Shown here: positions 25,809 to 34,348 of the stretch, one piece after another
Position numbering within the stretch: position 1 is the first letter of the stretch
How the letters are laid out: each line of letters opens with the position of its first letter
NCBI GenBank assembly: GCA_027490955.1
Contig: JAIXXB010000027.1
Coordinates: forward strand, 1 to 64,000
Length of the DNA: 64,000 bases
Direction of reading: 5' to 3'
Source: Rhodobacter sp.
Lineage (GTDB): Bacteria > Pseudomonadota > Alphaproteobacteria > Rhodobacterales > Rhodobacteraceae
The notes under the pieces: model-generated
The model's database searches: none
What the model saw: the letters and a program-made list of their open reading frames with translations, nothing else
What the model was told of the DNA's origin: nothing
Made by a program: the position numbers and the translations under genes

Positions 25809-27163
25809 GACGCAAGCCCCAAAAAGGTCAAATATCCCAAAACATCCGTCAGCGTGGTCACAAAGGTTCCCGAGGCCAGCGCAGGGTCAAGCCCCATGCG
25901 GTGCAGGCCGAGGGGCACCAAAACCCCGCCCATAGCCGCGACCACTTGGTTGGCGATCATCGCCAGCCCCAGCACTGCGCCCAAATGCCAATCTCCAAAC
26001 ATCAGCACGCCCGCAGCCCCCAGCAACAGCGCCAAGGCCACCCCTGAAATCAGCCCACCCGCCATTTCGCGCAGCACCACGCGGCGCGCATTTGCCGCCG
26101 TCAGGCTGCGCGTGGCCAATGCGCGCACCGCCACGGCCAGCGACTGCGTGCCCGCAATCCCCCCTGTCGAGGCGACAATCGGCATTAGGGCGGCCAGCAC
26201 CACCAGCGAGGCGATGGTGTTTTCAAACTGCGCAATCACCATGGCCGAGATCGAGGCCGTGAACAGATTGACCACCAGCCAAGGCAAGCGCTGGCGCACT
26301 GTGGCCAAAGCCCCGTCTGACATGGCCGATGTATCGCCCACACCCGCAAGGCGCAGCATGTCTTGTTCATGCTCTTCATCCAGCACATTCATCGCATCAT
26401 CAATGGTGATCACGCCCACAAGCCGCCCAGCATCATCAACCACAGGGGTGGAAATCAGATGATATTGGTTGAACATATAGGCCACATCCGCCTCGCCCAT
26501 TGTGGCGGGGATGGTGCGAAAACTGTCTTCCAAAATCGAATCCAGCCGCACATCGCGCTTTGACGACAAAAGCCGCCCCAGCGTGACATAGCCCGTCGGC
26601 TTCATGCGCGGGTCAATCAGGATCACGTGATAAAATTGATCGGGCAGGATCTGCACCGCGCGCAGATGGTCAATAGCTTGGCCCACAGTCCAATCTTGCG
26701 GGGCCAGCACCACCTCGCGCTGCATCAATCGGCCCGCGCTGCCTTCGGGATAGGCCAGCGCCGCCTCAATCGCGGCGCGTTCGGCCTGATCCAGCGCGCC
26801 CAAGATTTCCTCTTGCTGCGGCGCATCCAGATCTTCCAGAATATCGACCACATCGTCGCTGTCCAATTCGCGCATGGCCTCGGCCAGCACTTCGCGGGGC
26901 AGGGATTCGATCACCTCTTCGCGGATGGCCTCGTCAATCTCGGACAGGATTTCGCCGTCAACCTCGCCCGACCACATCGCCAGCAAAGCGCGGCGGTTGG
27001 CCGTTCCGATCTGTTCAAGCAGGTCGGCAATATCGGCGGCATGCAGCGGCTGCAAAAGCGCGGTCAAGCGATCGGCATCGCCGATCTCGACCGCCGCCAG
27101 AATCGCCTCAAGCCGATCCGCGTGCAGCGCGTCCTTGTCCATGATCGCTAAGGTTTCGCTCAC
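25793..27163 (-). CDS. mgtE: Magnesium transporter MgtE
   Basis: 456 residues, starting at GTG 27163 with GAGGT seven bases upstream; ATG 27142 is an alternative. Domains in order: MgtE N-domain of alpha superhelix (ADIADLLEQIGTANRRALLAMW), two CBS domains (about 145-265, APQDWTVGQAIDHLRAV and PVVDDAGRLVGVITIDDAM), then five membrane helices with the pore motif (PIVASTGGIAGTQSL). Dimeric Mg2+ channel gated by Mg2+ binding to the cytosolic domains. Divergent from guaD. Confidence 0.95.
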   Translation of the reverse strand: MSETLAIMDKDALHADRLEAILAAVEIGDADRLTALLQPLHAADIADLLEQIGTANRRALLAMWSGEVDGEILSEIDEAIREEVIESLPREVLAEAMRELDSDDVVDILEDLDAPQQEEILGALDQAERAAIEAALAYPEGSAGRLMQREVVLAPQDWTVGQAIDHLRAVQILPDQFYHVILIDPRMKPTGYVTLGRLLSSKRDVRLDSILEDSFRTIPATMGEADVAYMFNQYHLISTPVVDDAGRLVGVITIDDAMNVLDEEHEQDMLRLAGVGDTSAMSDGALATVRQRLPWLVVNLFTASISAMVIAQFENTIASLVVLAALMPIVASTGGIAGTQSLAVAVRALATRSLTAANARRVVLREMAGGLISGVALALLLGAAGVLMFGDWHLGAVLGLAMIANQVVAAMGGVLVPLGLHRMGLDPALASGTFVTTLTDVLGYLTFLGLASWMLL

Positions 27164-27302
27164 GGCGCGACCTCGTCCCTATGCCCGATATTATCCCTGC
27201 ATAACGAAAGCTGTTTCATTCAAACAGGGGTCATCGCGCGCAAATGCAAAATTTACGCAGCCCCCTTTGCGCGTTAGAGTGGGCAAAACAGGGGGCGCGC
27301 AG

Positions 27303-28589
27303 ATGAGCACAGCAGAAACCGTTCTATTGGGGCAGGTGCTGTCCTTTGCAGGTGATCCTTTTACCGATGGGATCGACACCGCGCGCATCGAAGGGCGCGG
27401 CGCGGTAGCACTGGGCGGGGGCAAGATCATTGCGCATGGGTCAGCGCAGATCATTCGCGCCGCCTATCCGCAGGCGCAGGTGGTGGATTATGGCACAGAT
27501 CTGATTTCGGCAGGCTTTATTGATGCCCATGTTCATTACCCGCAAACCGCCATCATCGCCTCTTGGGGAAAACGGCTGATTGATTGGCTCAACACCTATA
27601 CCTTTCCCGAAGAGGCGCGCTTTGGCGATGCGGCCTATGCGGGGAAAATCGCGCAAACCTATGTTGGCCTTGCACTGGCGCATGGCACAACAAGTTTTTG
27701 CAGCTATGGCACGATCCACCCCGTATCGGTGGATGCGATTTTTGATGCGGCCTTGGCGCGCGGCATGCGGGCATGGGCGGGCAAAACCTGTATGGATCGC
27801 AACGCCCCCGATGATCTGCGCGACAGCGCGCAAAGCGCCTATGATGACAGCGCCGCCCTGCTGGGCAAATGGCATGGCGCAGGACGGCTGTCCTATGTGA
27901 TCACGCCGCGTTTTTCGCCCACCTCTAGCCCCGACCAACTGGCCGCCCTTGGCGCGCTGTGGCAGCAGAACCCCACCTGCCTGATGCAAACCCACCTGTC
28001 CGAACAAAGCGATGAAATCGCTTGGGTCAAATCGCTCTTCCCCAAGGCGCGCGATTATCTTGATACGTACGAATCGCATGGATTGCTGGGCAAAGGCGGC
28101 ATTTACGGCCATGCCATCCACCTAGAGCCGCGCGAAATCGCCCGCCTGCGCGAGGTGGATGCCTCGCTTGTCCATTGCCCCACCTCCAATACATTCATCG
28201 GCTCGGGGCTGTTCGATATGGGGCTGGCGCAGACCATCCGCACGGGTCTGGCCACGGATACGGGCGGCGGATCGTCCTTTTCGATGCTGCGCACCATGGC
28301 CGCCGCCTATGAGGTGGCCCAATTGCGCGGCCAGTCCCTGCACCCTGCGCATCTGTGGTATCTGGCCACGGCAGGATCTGCCCGCGCCCTGCATGCCAGC
28401 GACCAAATCGGCAATATCGCCGTTGGGATGGAGGCCGACCTTACCATCCTCAACCTTGCCTCCACCCCCGCGATCGCCCAAGCGACAAGCCGCGCCGAAA
28501 ACCTATGGCAGCAGCTTTTCCCGACCATCATGCTGGGCGACGACCGCGCGATCCGCGCCACCTATGTGGCAGGGGTGAAAACGACTTAG
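27303..28589 (+). CDS. guaD: Guanine deaminase
   Basis: 428 residues from ATG 27303 (GGGGGCGCGCAG upstream). A much longer frame reaching into the mgtE gene is spurious. Zinc amidohydrolase: FIDAHVHYPQ metal-binding histidines, LMQTHLSEQSDEI, GIYGHAIHLE, VHCPTSNTFIGSGLF and the metal Asp in ATDTGGGSSFSML. Deaminates guanine to xanthine in the cytosol for purine salvage or nitrogen use. Monocistronic; divergent from mgtE. Confidence 0.94.
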   Translation: MSTAETVLLGQVLSFAGDPFTDGIDTARIEGRGAVALGGGKIIAHGSAQIIRAAYPQAQVVDYGTDLISAGFIDAHVHYPQTAIIASWGKRLIDWLNTYTFPEEARFGDAAYAGKIAQTYVGLALAHGTTSFCSYGTIHPVSVDAIFDAALARGMRAWAGKTCMDRNAPDDLRDSAQSAYDDSAALLGKWHGAGRLSYVITPRFSPTSSPDQLAALGALWQQNPTCLMQTHLSEQSDEIAWVKSLFPKARDYLDTYESHGLLGKGGIYGHAIHLEPREIARLREVDASLVHCPTSNTFIGSGLFDMGLAQTIRTGLATDTGGGSSFSMLRTMAAAYEVAQLRGQSLHPAHLWYLATAGSARALHASDQIGNIAVGMEADLTILNLASTPAIAQATSRAENLWQQLFPTIMLGDDRAIRATYVAGVKTT

Positions 28590-28609
28590 GTTCACAATCC
28601 CGCCTTTCG

Positions 28610-28632
28610 CTTTCACTTAGGCTTAAATATCC
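28610..28632 (+). repeat. 23-bp intergenic motif, copy A
   Basis: CTTTCACTTAGGCTTAAATATCC just past guaD. The same motif, with a few substitutions, occurs at 48791-48813 and inverted at 48845-48867, each time within 25 to 75 bases of a stop codon. The rest of 28590-28698 also has an unrelated hairpin (GCACCTATGACAGGTGC). Confidence 0.65.
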
Positions 28633-28698
28633 GCCGCGCAGCGTTCTGCACCTATGACAGGTGCCTTCGGCAGGGATATGTGTGCCGATGTGACAGCG

Positions 28699-29010
28699 TT
28701 ACTCGTCCAGTTCCCACCCATCGGGGTAAAATTCGAACGGCAAGGCGATTTCGGTGGCGATGCGTTCCCAATGCCAAACAGTTTCGGCGTCAATCGTGAT
28801 CGGGCCGATTTTGGCCGTTAGGATATCGCCGCGATGCGATGTCTTGAACCCTTTGGCGCGCAGGGCGGCATGGACATCGGCCCAGCGGGTATCGACCTCT
28901 TCGGCGACAAATTCATAGGCGACCACGGCGGTTTTGGGCAGGCGCACGCCGCGCCCGACTTTTTCAAAGGTTTTGAATGTATCGCCCCGTTGATCGGCAT
29001 AATCGTGCAT
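28699..29010 (-). CDS. RraB-like protein (ribonuclease E inhibitor family)
   Basis: 103 residues, acidic, with the RraB/DUF695-like pattern: RGVRLPKTAVVAYEFVAEEVDTRW, ALRAKGFKTSHRGDI and the terminal FEFYPDGWELD. RraB of E. coli binds RNase E and alters degradosome action, but alphaproteobacterial relatives are little studied, so only family likeness is claimed. Single gene converging on guaD, with ribosome-binding site AAAGGGGGG before ATG 29010. Divergent from gcrA. Confidence 0.72.
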   Translation of the reverse strand: MHDYADQRGDTFKTFEKVGRGVRLPKTAVVAYEFVAEEVDTRWADVHAALRAKGFKTSHRGDILTAKIGPITIDAETVWHWERIATEIALPFEFYPDGWELDE

Positions 29011-29153
29011 TTGGCCCCCCTTTGGCGCAATTGTTGCGAATCAGCGGCTTGATCTGCGCGCGCCTTGCTTGTATCTCGCGTGGCTGTGGTTAGAATAGGG
29101 CTGATGTGGGCTTTCCCATGGCCGAGCCCTTTTGGGGCAGATTGAGGTGCGCG

Positions 29154-29798
29154 ATGTCTTGGACAGATGAACGGGTCGAAACGCTCAAGCGGATGTGGAC
29201 GGAAGGTCAGTCTGCCAGCCAAATTGCCAAGGAACTGGGCGGGGTGACGCGCAACGCGGTGATTGGCAAAGTGCATCGTCTGGGCCTGTCCAACCGCGAA
29301 GAGGATGAGGGCGAGGCAACCGCCGAAGCCGCGCCCGCACCAAAAGCGGATCTGGCCAAGGATGAGCCGCGCGCCGCAGCCGCTGCACCTGCGCCCACCC
29401 CTGCCCCCGCGCCCACGCCGCCCGCAGCCCCTGTCAGCACTGTGCCTTCGGGCGCGCTGCCCAATTCCAGCACGGCGGCATCGGTTTTGGCCTCGACGGG
29501 TGGGCCAATCCCACTGCGCAAGGCGATTGTGCCTGCAGGCCAGCCCCTGCCCCCGCAGCCATCGGCCAATGAAATCTCGCCCGAGGCTTTGGCATCGGTG
29601 CGCGAGGTGGAAAAGCGCGCCGCGCGCCTGACGCTGATGGAGTTGACCGAGCGCACCTGCAAATGGCCCATTGGCGATCCTGCGACGGAAGAGTTCTGGT
29701 TCTGCGGGCTGCCATCACAGGCGGGCAAACCCTATTGCGAGGCGCATGTCGGCGTGGCGTTCCAGCCGATGAGCGCGCGGCGCGACCGCCGCCGCTAG
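29154..29798 (+). CDS. gcrA: Cell-cycle regulator GcrA
   Basis: 214 residues from ATG 29154. The N-terminal DNA-binding domain SWTDERVETLKRMWTEGQSA, then SQIAKELGGVTRNAVIGKVHRLGL is diagnostic of GcrA, which binds methylated GANTC sites and sigma-70 to time transcription in alphaproteobacteria. A long Ala/Pro linker (about 50-145, PAPTPAPAPTPPAAP) is followed by the conserved C-terminal sigma-binding part (RLTLMELTERTCKWPIGDP, FWFCGLPSQAGKPYCEAH). Followed by an intrinsic terminator. Confidence 0.95.
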   Translation: MSWTDERVETLKRMWTEGQSASQIAKELGGVTRNAVIGKVHRLGLSNREEDEGEATAEAAPAPKADLAKDEPRAAAAAPAPTPAPAPTPPAAPVSTVPSGALPNSSTAASVLASTGGPIPLRKAIVPAGQPLPPQPSANEISPEALASVREVEKRAARLTLMELTERTCKWPIGDPATEEFWFCGLPSQAGKPYCEAHVGVAFQPMSARRDRRR

Positions 29799-29801
29799 GG
29801 G

Positions 29802-29826
29802 AAAGGGGCCGCTTGGCCCCTTTGTC
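29802..29826 (+). terminator. Intrinsic terminator after gcrA
   Basis: AAAGGGGCC (29802-29810), loop GCTT, GGCCCCTTT (29815-29823), then GTCTTT. Perfect 9-bp stem 3 bases after the gcrA stop; it can also serve the convergent membrane-protein gene ending at 29828. Confidence 0.88.
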
Positions 29827-29827
29827 T

Positions 29828-30601
29828 TTATAGGCGCAGCAGCGGCAATCCCATCAGCGCCTGCGCGTCTAGCGCCATGGTCAGCGCGCTATAGGCCACC
29901 GATCCGCCGATGATCCACGCCCGCGCGCGCGCCGTGCCTGCAACCAGCCATGCCAGCAGCGGAATGGCCTGCATCGCATGCAGGGCGATGAAATGCGCGG
30001 GCCGCAGATCACCGACCGCGGCCGACCATCCCAAGAAGGGGATCGTGGCCGCCCCTGCAGGCGGCATCCCCACGAAATGGCTGGGCATCGCGCTGAGCGT
30101 GGCCGCCGTCACCAGCGTCAGCCCTGTTGACAAGATAAACCCCACCCCCACCCCAAAGCGCAAATCGGGATGCAGCACCGCCCCCGTGTCGCGCAGCACG
30201 GCCCAGCCGATCACCGCTGTGCCCAAAACCAAAGACACAGCGCCCACGCCCATCAGCCCATACATCACGCCGTGATACAGATCGCCCGTGTTGTAATGCG
30301 ACCCAAGCCCCTGCGCCGCCTGCGCCGTGATATAGATCATTTCAAACCAAAAGGCGGCGGTAAGGATCACCACCAGCCAGCGCAGCCCCCGCCTGCTGGC
30401 CACCAGCGGGCTTAGCCGCCCCGCCGCCCATGCCAGCGTCGCAAAGAACACCACGAAAGACAGCGCGAATTTGAAAGGTTTGATCCAGACCAGCGCATCT
30501 TGCAGCAGGCGCGTCTCAAACCCTGCCCAGACCAGCCCCGCCGCCATCATCGCCGCCGAAAACCCCGTCAGCCACCACAGCTGTTTTGCCACCCCGTTCA
30601 T
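29828..30601 (-). CDS. Multi-pass membrane protein of unknown function
   Basis: 257 residues from ATG 30601, overlapping the stop of the upstream ABA4-like gene (ATGA). About seven hydrophobic helices, including LVWIKPFKFALSFVVFFATLAW and a His-containing segment DLRPAHFIALHAMQAIPLLAWL. No catalytic motif recognised. Co-transcribed with an ABA4-like gene and under the divergent TetR regulator, so the three probably form one regulated unit, perhaps in membrane or carotenoid-linked stress. Function not known to me. Confidence 0.7.
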   Translation of the reverse strand: MNGVAKQLWWLTGFSAAMMAAGLVWAGFETRLLQDALVWIKPFKFALSFVVFFATLAWAAGRLSPLVASRRGLRWLVVILTAAFWFEMIYITAQAAQGLGSHYNTGDLYHGVMYGLMGVGAVSLVLGTAVIGWAVLRDTGAVLHPDLRFGVGVGFILSTGLTLVTAATLSAMPSHFVGMPPAGAATIPFLGWSAAVGDLRPAHFIALHAMQAIPLLAWLVAGTARARAWIIGGSVAYSALTMALDAQALMGLPLLRL

Positions 30602-31038
30602 GCCGCACCCCCTTTGCCAAAGGCGCGCAGGCTGCCTTGGGCCGCCCAAATCAGGAACAGGCCCAAGGGGCCGAACAGGAAAATCAGCCCAAGCAGCGGC
30701 GCTTGGCTAAGGCGCGATAGGCCCATTTTGTCCATCTGCCCTGCCATCATGGCCCCGATCAGCAGATCAAAGGCCAAATAATGCACCCAGCCCGCCAGCA
30801 GCCCGTAATCAGATGCAAACAGCGCCCGCACCTGCGCAATACTGCCAAAGCCGCCGCCCTCGGCCGCACTGAAATGCGCCAAGATCAGCCCCGTATACAG
30901 CGCCGACAGGCTAAAGGGCAGGATCAGCGCGGGGATACGATCCAGCCAAACCCAGCGCCCGCGCGGGGCCAGTATCAATATCAACCAGCCTGGCAACACC
31001 GCCGCACTGGCCAAGCCAAAGAGATCATCTGCGCTCAT
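30598..31038 (-). CDS. ABA4-like membrane protein (DUF4281)
   Basis: 146 residues from ATG 31038. Four membrane helices with GWVHYLAFDLLIGAMMAG and LLGLIFLFGPLGLFL, the pattern of the ABA4/DUF4281 family. The plant ABA4 is needed for neoxanthin formation, but the bacterial relatives have no proven activity. It starts 15-27 bases behind a TTTCCAnTGGAAA operator, so it is probably the first gene repressed by the divergent TetR. Confidence 0.8.
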   Translation of the reverse strand: MSADDLFGLASAAVLPGWLILILAPRGRWVWLDRIPALILPFSLSALYTGLILAHFSAAEGGGFGSIAQVRALFASDYGLLAGWVHYLAFDLLIGAMMAGQMDKMGLSRLSQAPLLGLIFLFGPLGLFLIWAAQGSLRAFGKGGAA

Positions 31039-31052
31039 CTGCGCCTCCAATG

Positions 31053-31116
31053 TTTCCACTGGAAATATAGATACAGCTCTGGCTTGCAATGTCCAGCAAA
31101 ATATTTACACTGGAAA
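31053..31116. promoter_or_regulatory. Twin palindromic operators for the divergent TetR regulator
   Basis: TTTCCACTGGAAA (31053-31065, perfect) and TTTACACTGGAAA (31104-31116, one mismatch) lie 51 bases apart centre to centre in the 79-bp gap between the ABA4-like gene and the tetR gene. The first lies 15 bases before the ABA4-like start. The second touches the tetR ATG, where it could block translation start sites or promoter. Likely autorepression and target repression. Confidence 0.75.
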
Positions 31117-31117
31117 C

Positions 31118-31729
31118 ATGCAAGATGCTTCACCCCCGAAAAAGCCCTATCACCACGGATCGCTGAAAGAGGCGCTTGTGGCGGCAGGGATCGAGATTTT
31201 GGATGCGCGCGGGCTAGAGGCGCTGTCTTTGCGCGCGATTGCCGCCCATGTGGGCGTCAGCCATACCGCGCCGAAAAACCATTTCGGATCGCTGAAGGGC
31301 CTGCTGACTGCCATAGCTGCCGAAGGCTTTGCCCGCCACCGCGCCTTTATGCTGGATGGGGCGCAGGGCGGCGATGCAAAAGCGCGGCAATATGCGGCCA
31401 TGCAGGGCTATATCCGCTTTGCCCAAGTGCATCCGCACCTGTTTCGGCTGATGTTTTCGCCCGCGCTCTGCGCGATGGATGACCCCGATCTGATGGCCGC
31501 TGCAAGGGCCAGCTATGGGGTTTTGGCCAGTATTGCAAAGGGGTTAGATTGGGATAAATCGGGCGCTGCCGATGCGGATCGGCGCGCCGAATTGATGCTG
31601 TGGTCGCTGGTGCATGGCTATGCGATGCTGTCTTTGTCAGGCAGCGCGCAGGGCACGGGGGCGGTGTTAAGCATCAGCGATATCATGCCCGATTTTGGCT
31701 ATCTGCCAAAAGATCACAGGGCCCCATAA
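31118..31729 (+). CDS. TetR/AcrR-family regulator
   Basis: 203 residues. N-terminal helix-turn-helix: HHGSLKEALVAAGIEILDARG, ALSLRAIAAHVGVSHTAPKNHF (recognition helix around SHTAPKNHFG), then a C-terminal ligand domain of the WHG type (YIRFAQVHPHLFRLMFSP). Divergent from the ABA4-like/membrane gene pair and flanked by twin palindromes, so it very probably represses both itself and that pair. Ligand unknown. Confidence 0.9.
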   Translation: MQDASPPKKPYHHGSLKEALVAAGIEILDARGLEALSLRAIAAHVGVSHTAPKNHFGSLKGLLTAIAAEGFARHRAFMLDGAQGGDAKARQYAAMQGYIRFAQVHPHLFRLMFSPALCAMDDPDLMAAARASYGVLASIAKGLDWDKSGAADADRRAELMLWSLVHGYAMLSLSGSAQGTGAVLSISDIMPDFGYLPKDHRAP

Positions 31730-31852
31730 TCGCCTAACGTTCGCGCGGCGCGCGTATTTCTTTCGCCCATACACGCTGCGCTTGCGCCACTGCATAAAAC
31801 CTGCCACTCTGCCCGCCAAAGGTGAAACCTTCTTGGCGCTCTTGCCCAATGC

Positions 31853-33142
31853 GTGTGGTGGAAAATGCGATGCCTCATCAACCCGCTTGCCATCCGCAGG
31901 CCCATGCCGCCCGCAAACAGGGGCATTGGCGCAGGGCTGGCAGGCACATTGCGCAAAACGGCGCTTTGGGCTGCGGCCTCTTGGGCGCTGATTATGGCCG
32001 CAGGCAACCCTGCCTATGCGCAGGTCATCTCAAGCGCTGATTTTTGTGACGGCTCGGTACGCAAAGTGGACAGCACCTTTGTAAGCGTGACCAGCGGCGA
32101 TGTGTTCACCTATGTCGGCGGGGTTGTGTCGATTTTTATCGATGGGTCTTCCGTTTATGATCTGGACGCGCTTGGCTCTGTCACTGCCAAGCCCAGCGAA
32201 GATGGCAAGGTTTTTGAATTTCGCACCGATGGGCCTGCCGAAATTCGCTGCACGCCCTCGGCCACTGCGCCCAGTAGCGGCGCGGGCAATAGCGCCGCAC
32301 AAGCCTCGATCACAGTGCAAGCGGGCGTCACACAAACCGCCATCAGCACCAATCTGGCGGGCCGTTTTGGCGGCGCGGGCATTTCGGTGGGGCCATCGAA
32401 TATTGTCGTATCGACCCGCGGATTAGACAACGCCATCGCCCAATTGGGCGAGCCTGATTTGAACGCATGGATCGCCGTGGATGCGCGGCGTTTTTCGGGT
32501 GCATCTACGGGCAACAGCCGCAACCTGACACTGGGGTTTGACCATTTGGTCAGCCCCGATCTGGTGATTGGCGGCTTTGCGGGGGTCAATGACCAAACTG
32601 TCACCGAAGGCGGTTTGACGACAGACACGCTTGCCCCGCTATATGGGGTATATGCCGCGCATCGATACCGCGAAAACCTATATCTCAGCGGCTATGTTGG
32701 CATCGGCCAGCCGCGCTATACAACGGGGGCCATCACATTCACCGCCCAGCGCCGCGTGCTGGGCCTGTCTTTGATGGGCGACTATCAGACGGGCAATTTG
32801 CGCCTGTCCCCGACAACCACCATTCTGGCCAGCCAAGAGGTGATGCCCCCCAGTTCAGGCGCAGCCGACACGCTGCATAACCTGCAAGCCAAGTTCGGGC
32901 TGCGCGCCCAACCTGCTCAGCGCCTTGCCAATGGGATGCTGCCCTATGCCAGCCTTGCCATTGAATACCGCGAACAAGGGTCTGATTTGGCGGGTATAGA
33001 TCGCTTTGTCCAACCGCGCTTGGGCCTTGGCTTTGATTGGGCACTTGCCGCAGGATCGCTGCGCGCCGATCTGGATTATGGCGCGGTCAACAGCGGCACG
33101 AATGACCTTGGCGTCAGCGTGATTTACGATTTCAAGTTTTGA
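31853..33142 (+). CDS. Outer-membrane beta-barrel protein, autotransporter-barrel-like
   Basis: 429 residues (GTG 31853; ATG 31865 gives 425). An unusually long basic N-region precedes a signal core ending PAYAQ at about 56. A short domain with one disulfide-capable pair (FCDGS, IRCTP) is followed by a Ser/Ala spacer and a C-terminal domain of about 270 residues with alternating hydrophobic strands ending in VSVIYDFKF, whose terminal aromatic is typical of BAM substrates. No passenger enzyme domain. Probably a porin-like or adhesive outer-membrane protein; role unknown. Monocistronic. Confidence 0.68.
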   Translation: MWWKMRCLINPLAIRRPMPPANRGIGAGLAGTLRKTALWAAASWALIMAAGNPAYAQVISSADFCDGSVRKVDSTFVSVTSGDVFTYVGGVVSIFIDGSSVYDLDALGSVTAKPSEDGKVFEFRTDGPAEIRCTPSATAPSSGAGNSAAQASITVQAGVTQTAISTNLAGRFGGAGISVGPSNIVVSTRGLDNAIAQLGEPDLNAWIAVDARRFSGASTGNSRNLTLGFDHLVSPDLVIGGFAGVNDQTVTEGGLTTDTLAPLYGVYAAHRYRENLYLSGYVGIGQPRYTTGAITFTAQRRVLGLSLMGDYQTGNLRLSPTTTILASQEVMPPSSGAADTLHNLQAKFGLRAQPAQRLANGMLPYASLAIEYREQGSDLAGIDRFVQPRLGLGFDWALAAGSLRADLDYGAVNSGTNDLGVSVIYDFKF

Positions 33143-33247
33143 TCCGCCGCCCGCGCGGGCCATGCACCGCGCCCAAGCTCTTCAGCCGCGCCTGTCACCG
33201 ATGTTTTACAAAGCTGTGATCCTGTGCTGCCGAAACAGGAGGCGCAG

Positions 33248-34153
33248 ATGGGCGGATCGGCAGAAGACTGGCTAAAGGCAGAATTGGCAGATGCCTATGA
33301 CGAAGGGTTTGAAGTGGAATTGGAAGATGCCGCGCTGTCGCGCGAACTTGCCAAGATTTACAAAACCAACCACCCCGATGCGCTGGACAGCCAGACCTAT
33401 TTTCAGGCCCTGATCCGCCTGCAATCAGAACTGATCAAGCTGCAAGAATGGGTGGTGTATCATCGCAAAAAGGTGGTGATCCTGTTCGAAGGGCGCGATA
33501 GCGCGGGCAAGGGCGGGGTCATCAAACGCATCGCCCAGCGGCTAAACCCGCGCGTGGTGCGCACTGTTGCCCTGCCCGCCCCATCTGACCGCGAAAAAAC
33601 CCAGTGGTATTTCCAGCGCTATGTGCCGCACCTGCCCGCAGGCGGCGAAATCGTGTTGTTTGACAGATCGTGGTATAACCGTGCGGGGGTGGAACGAGTG
33701 ATGGGCTTTGCCTCCGAAGATCAGGTGGAACAATTTTTCCGCGACGTGCCCGAATTTGAACGGATGCTGGTGCGGTCGGGCATCACAGTGATCAAATATT
33801 GGTTTTCCATCACCGATGAAGAACAGCAAATGCGGTTCTTGATGCGCATACACGACCCGATGAAGCAATGGAAACTCTCGCCCATGGATTTGCAAAGCCG
33901 CGTGCGGTGGGAACAGTATACCAAAGCCAAAGAAGAAATGATGCTGCGCACCAATATCCCCGAAGCGCCGTGGTATATCGTCGAAGGCAATGACAAACGC
34001 CGCGCGCGGCTCAACTGTATCGACCATCTGCTGCAGCAATTCCCGTACGAGCCTGTCCCGCACGACGACATCACCCTGCCCGACCGCGTGTTTAACCCCG
34101 ATTACGAACGCGCCGTGCTGCCGCCCGAATTATATGTGGCGGGCAAGTATTAG
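33248..34153 (+). CDS. ppk2: Polyphosphate kinase 2
   Basis: 301 residues from ATG 33248, which has the strong AGGAGG six bases upstream; GTG 33224 is in frame but worse. PPK2 motifs: Walker A VILFEGRDSAGKGG, the lid RWYFQRY-type stretch (TQWYFQRYVPHLP), Walker B VLFDRSWYNRAGVERVMGF, and KYWFSITDEEQQ. Transfers phosphate between polyphosphate and NDP/NTP; the single domain and length fit class I enzymes. Stands alone in a GC-rich region. Confidence 0.95.
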   Translation: MGGSAEDWLKAELADAYDEGFEVELEDAALSRELAKIYKTNHPDALDSQTYFQALIRLQSELIKLQEWVVYHRKKVVILFEGRDSAGKGGVIKRIAQRLNPRVVRTVALPAPSDREKTQWYFQRYVPHLPAGGEIVLFDRSWYNRAGVERVMGFASEDQVEQFFRDVPEFERMLVRSGITVIKYWFSITDEEQQMRFLMRIHDPMKQWKLSPMDLQSRVRWEQYTKAKEEMMLRTNIPEAPWYIVEGNDKRRARLNCIDHLLQQFPYEPVPHDDITLPDRVFNPDYERAVLPPELYVAGKY

Positions 34154-34348
34154 CGCGCAGATTGGGGGGCCCAGCGCGCATAAGGGCCGCGCGTGCAAAA
34201 TTGGGCATAGGCTGCGTGATGGCGCGCACCATGGCGGGATTGTGGGGTTTTGCATGTGGCCTGCGCCCGCGCCCTGCGCGAACATGCGCCTGCCAAACCC
34301 AAAACAGACAGGCTTTCCCCCGCTTTGCCCATGCGCTATACCCCGCGC

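Noticed and set aside
26874-27302. N-terminal extension of guaD into the mgtE region
   Set aside because: Runs antisense to the well-supported mgtE N-terminus. A normal start with ribosome-binding site is at 27303.
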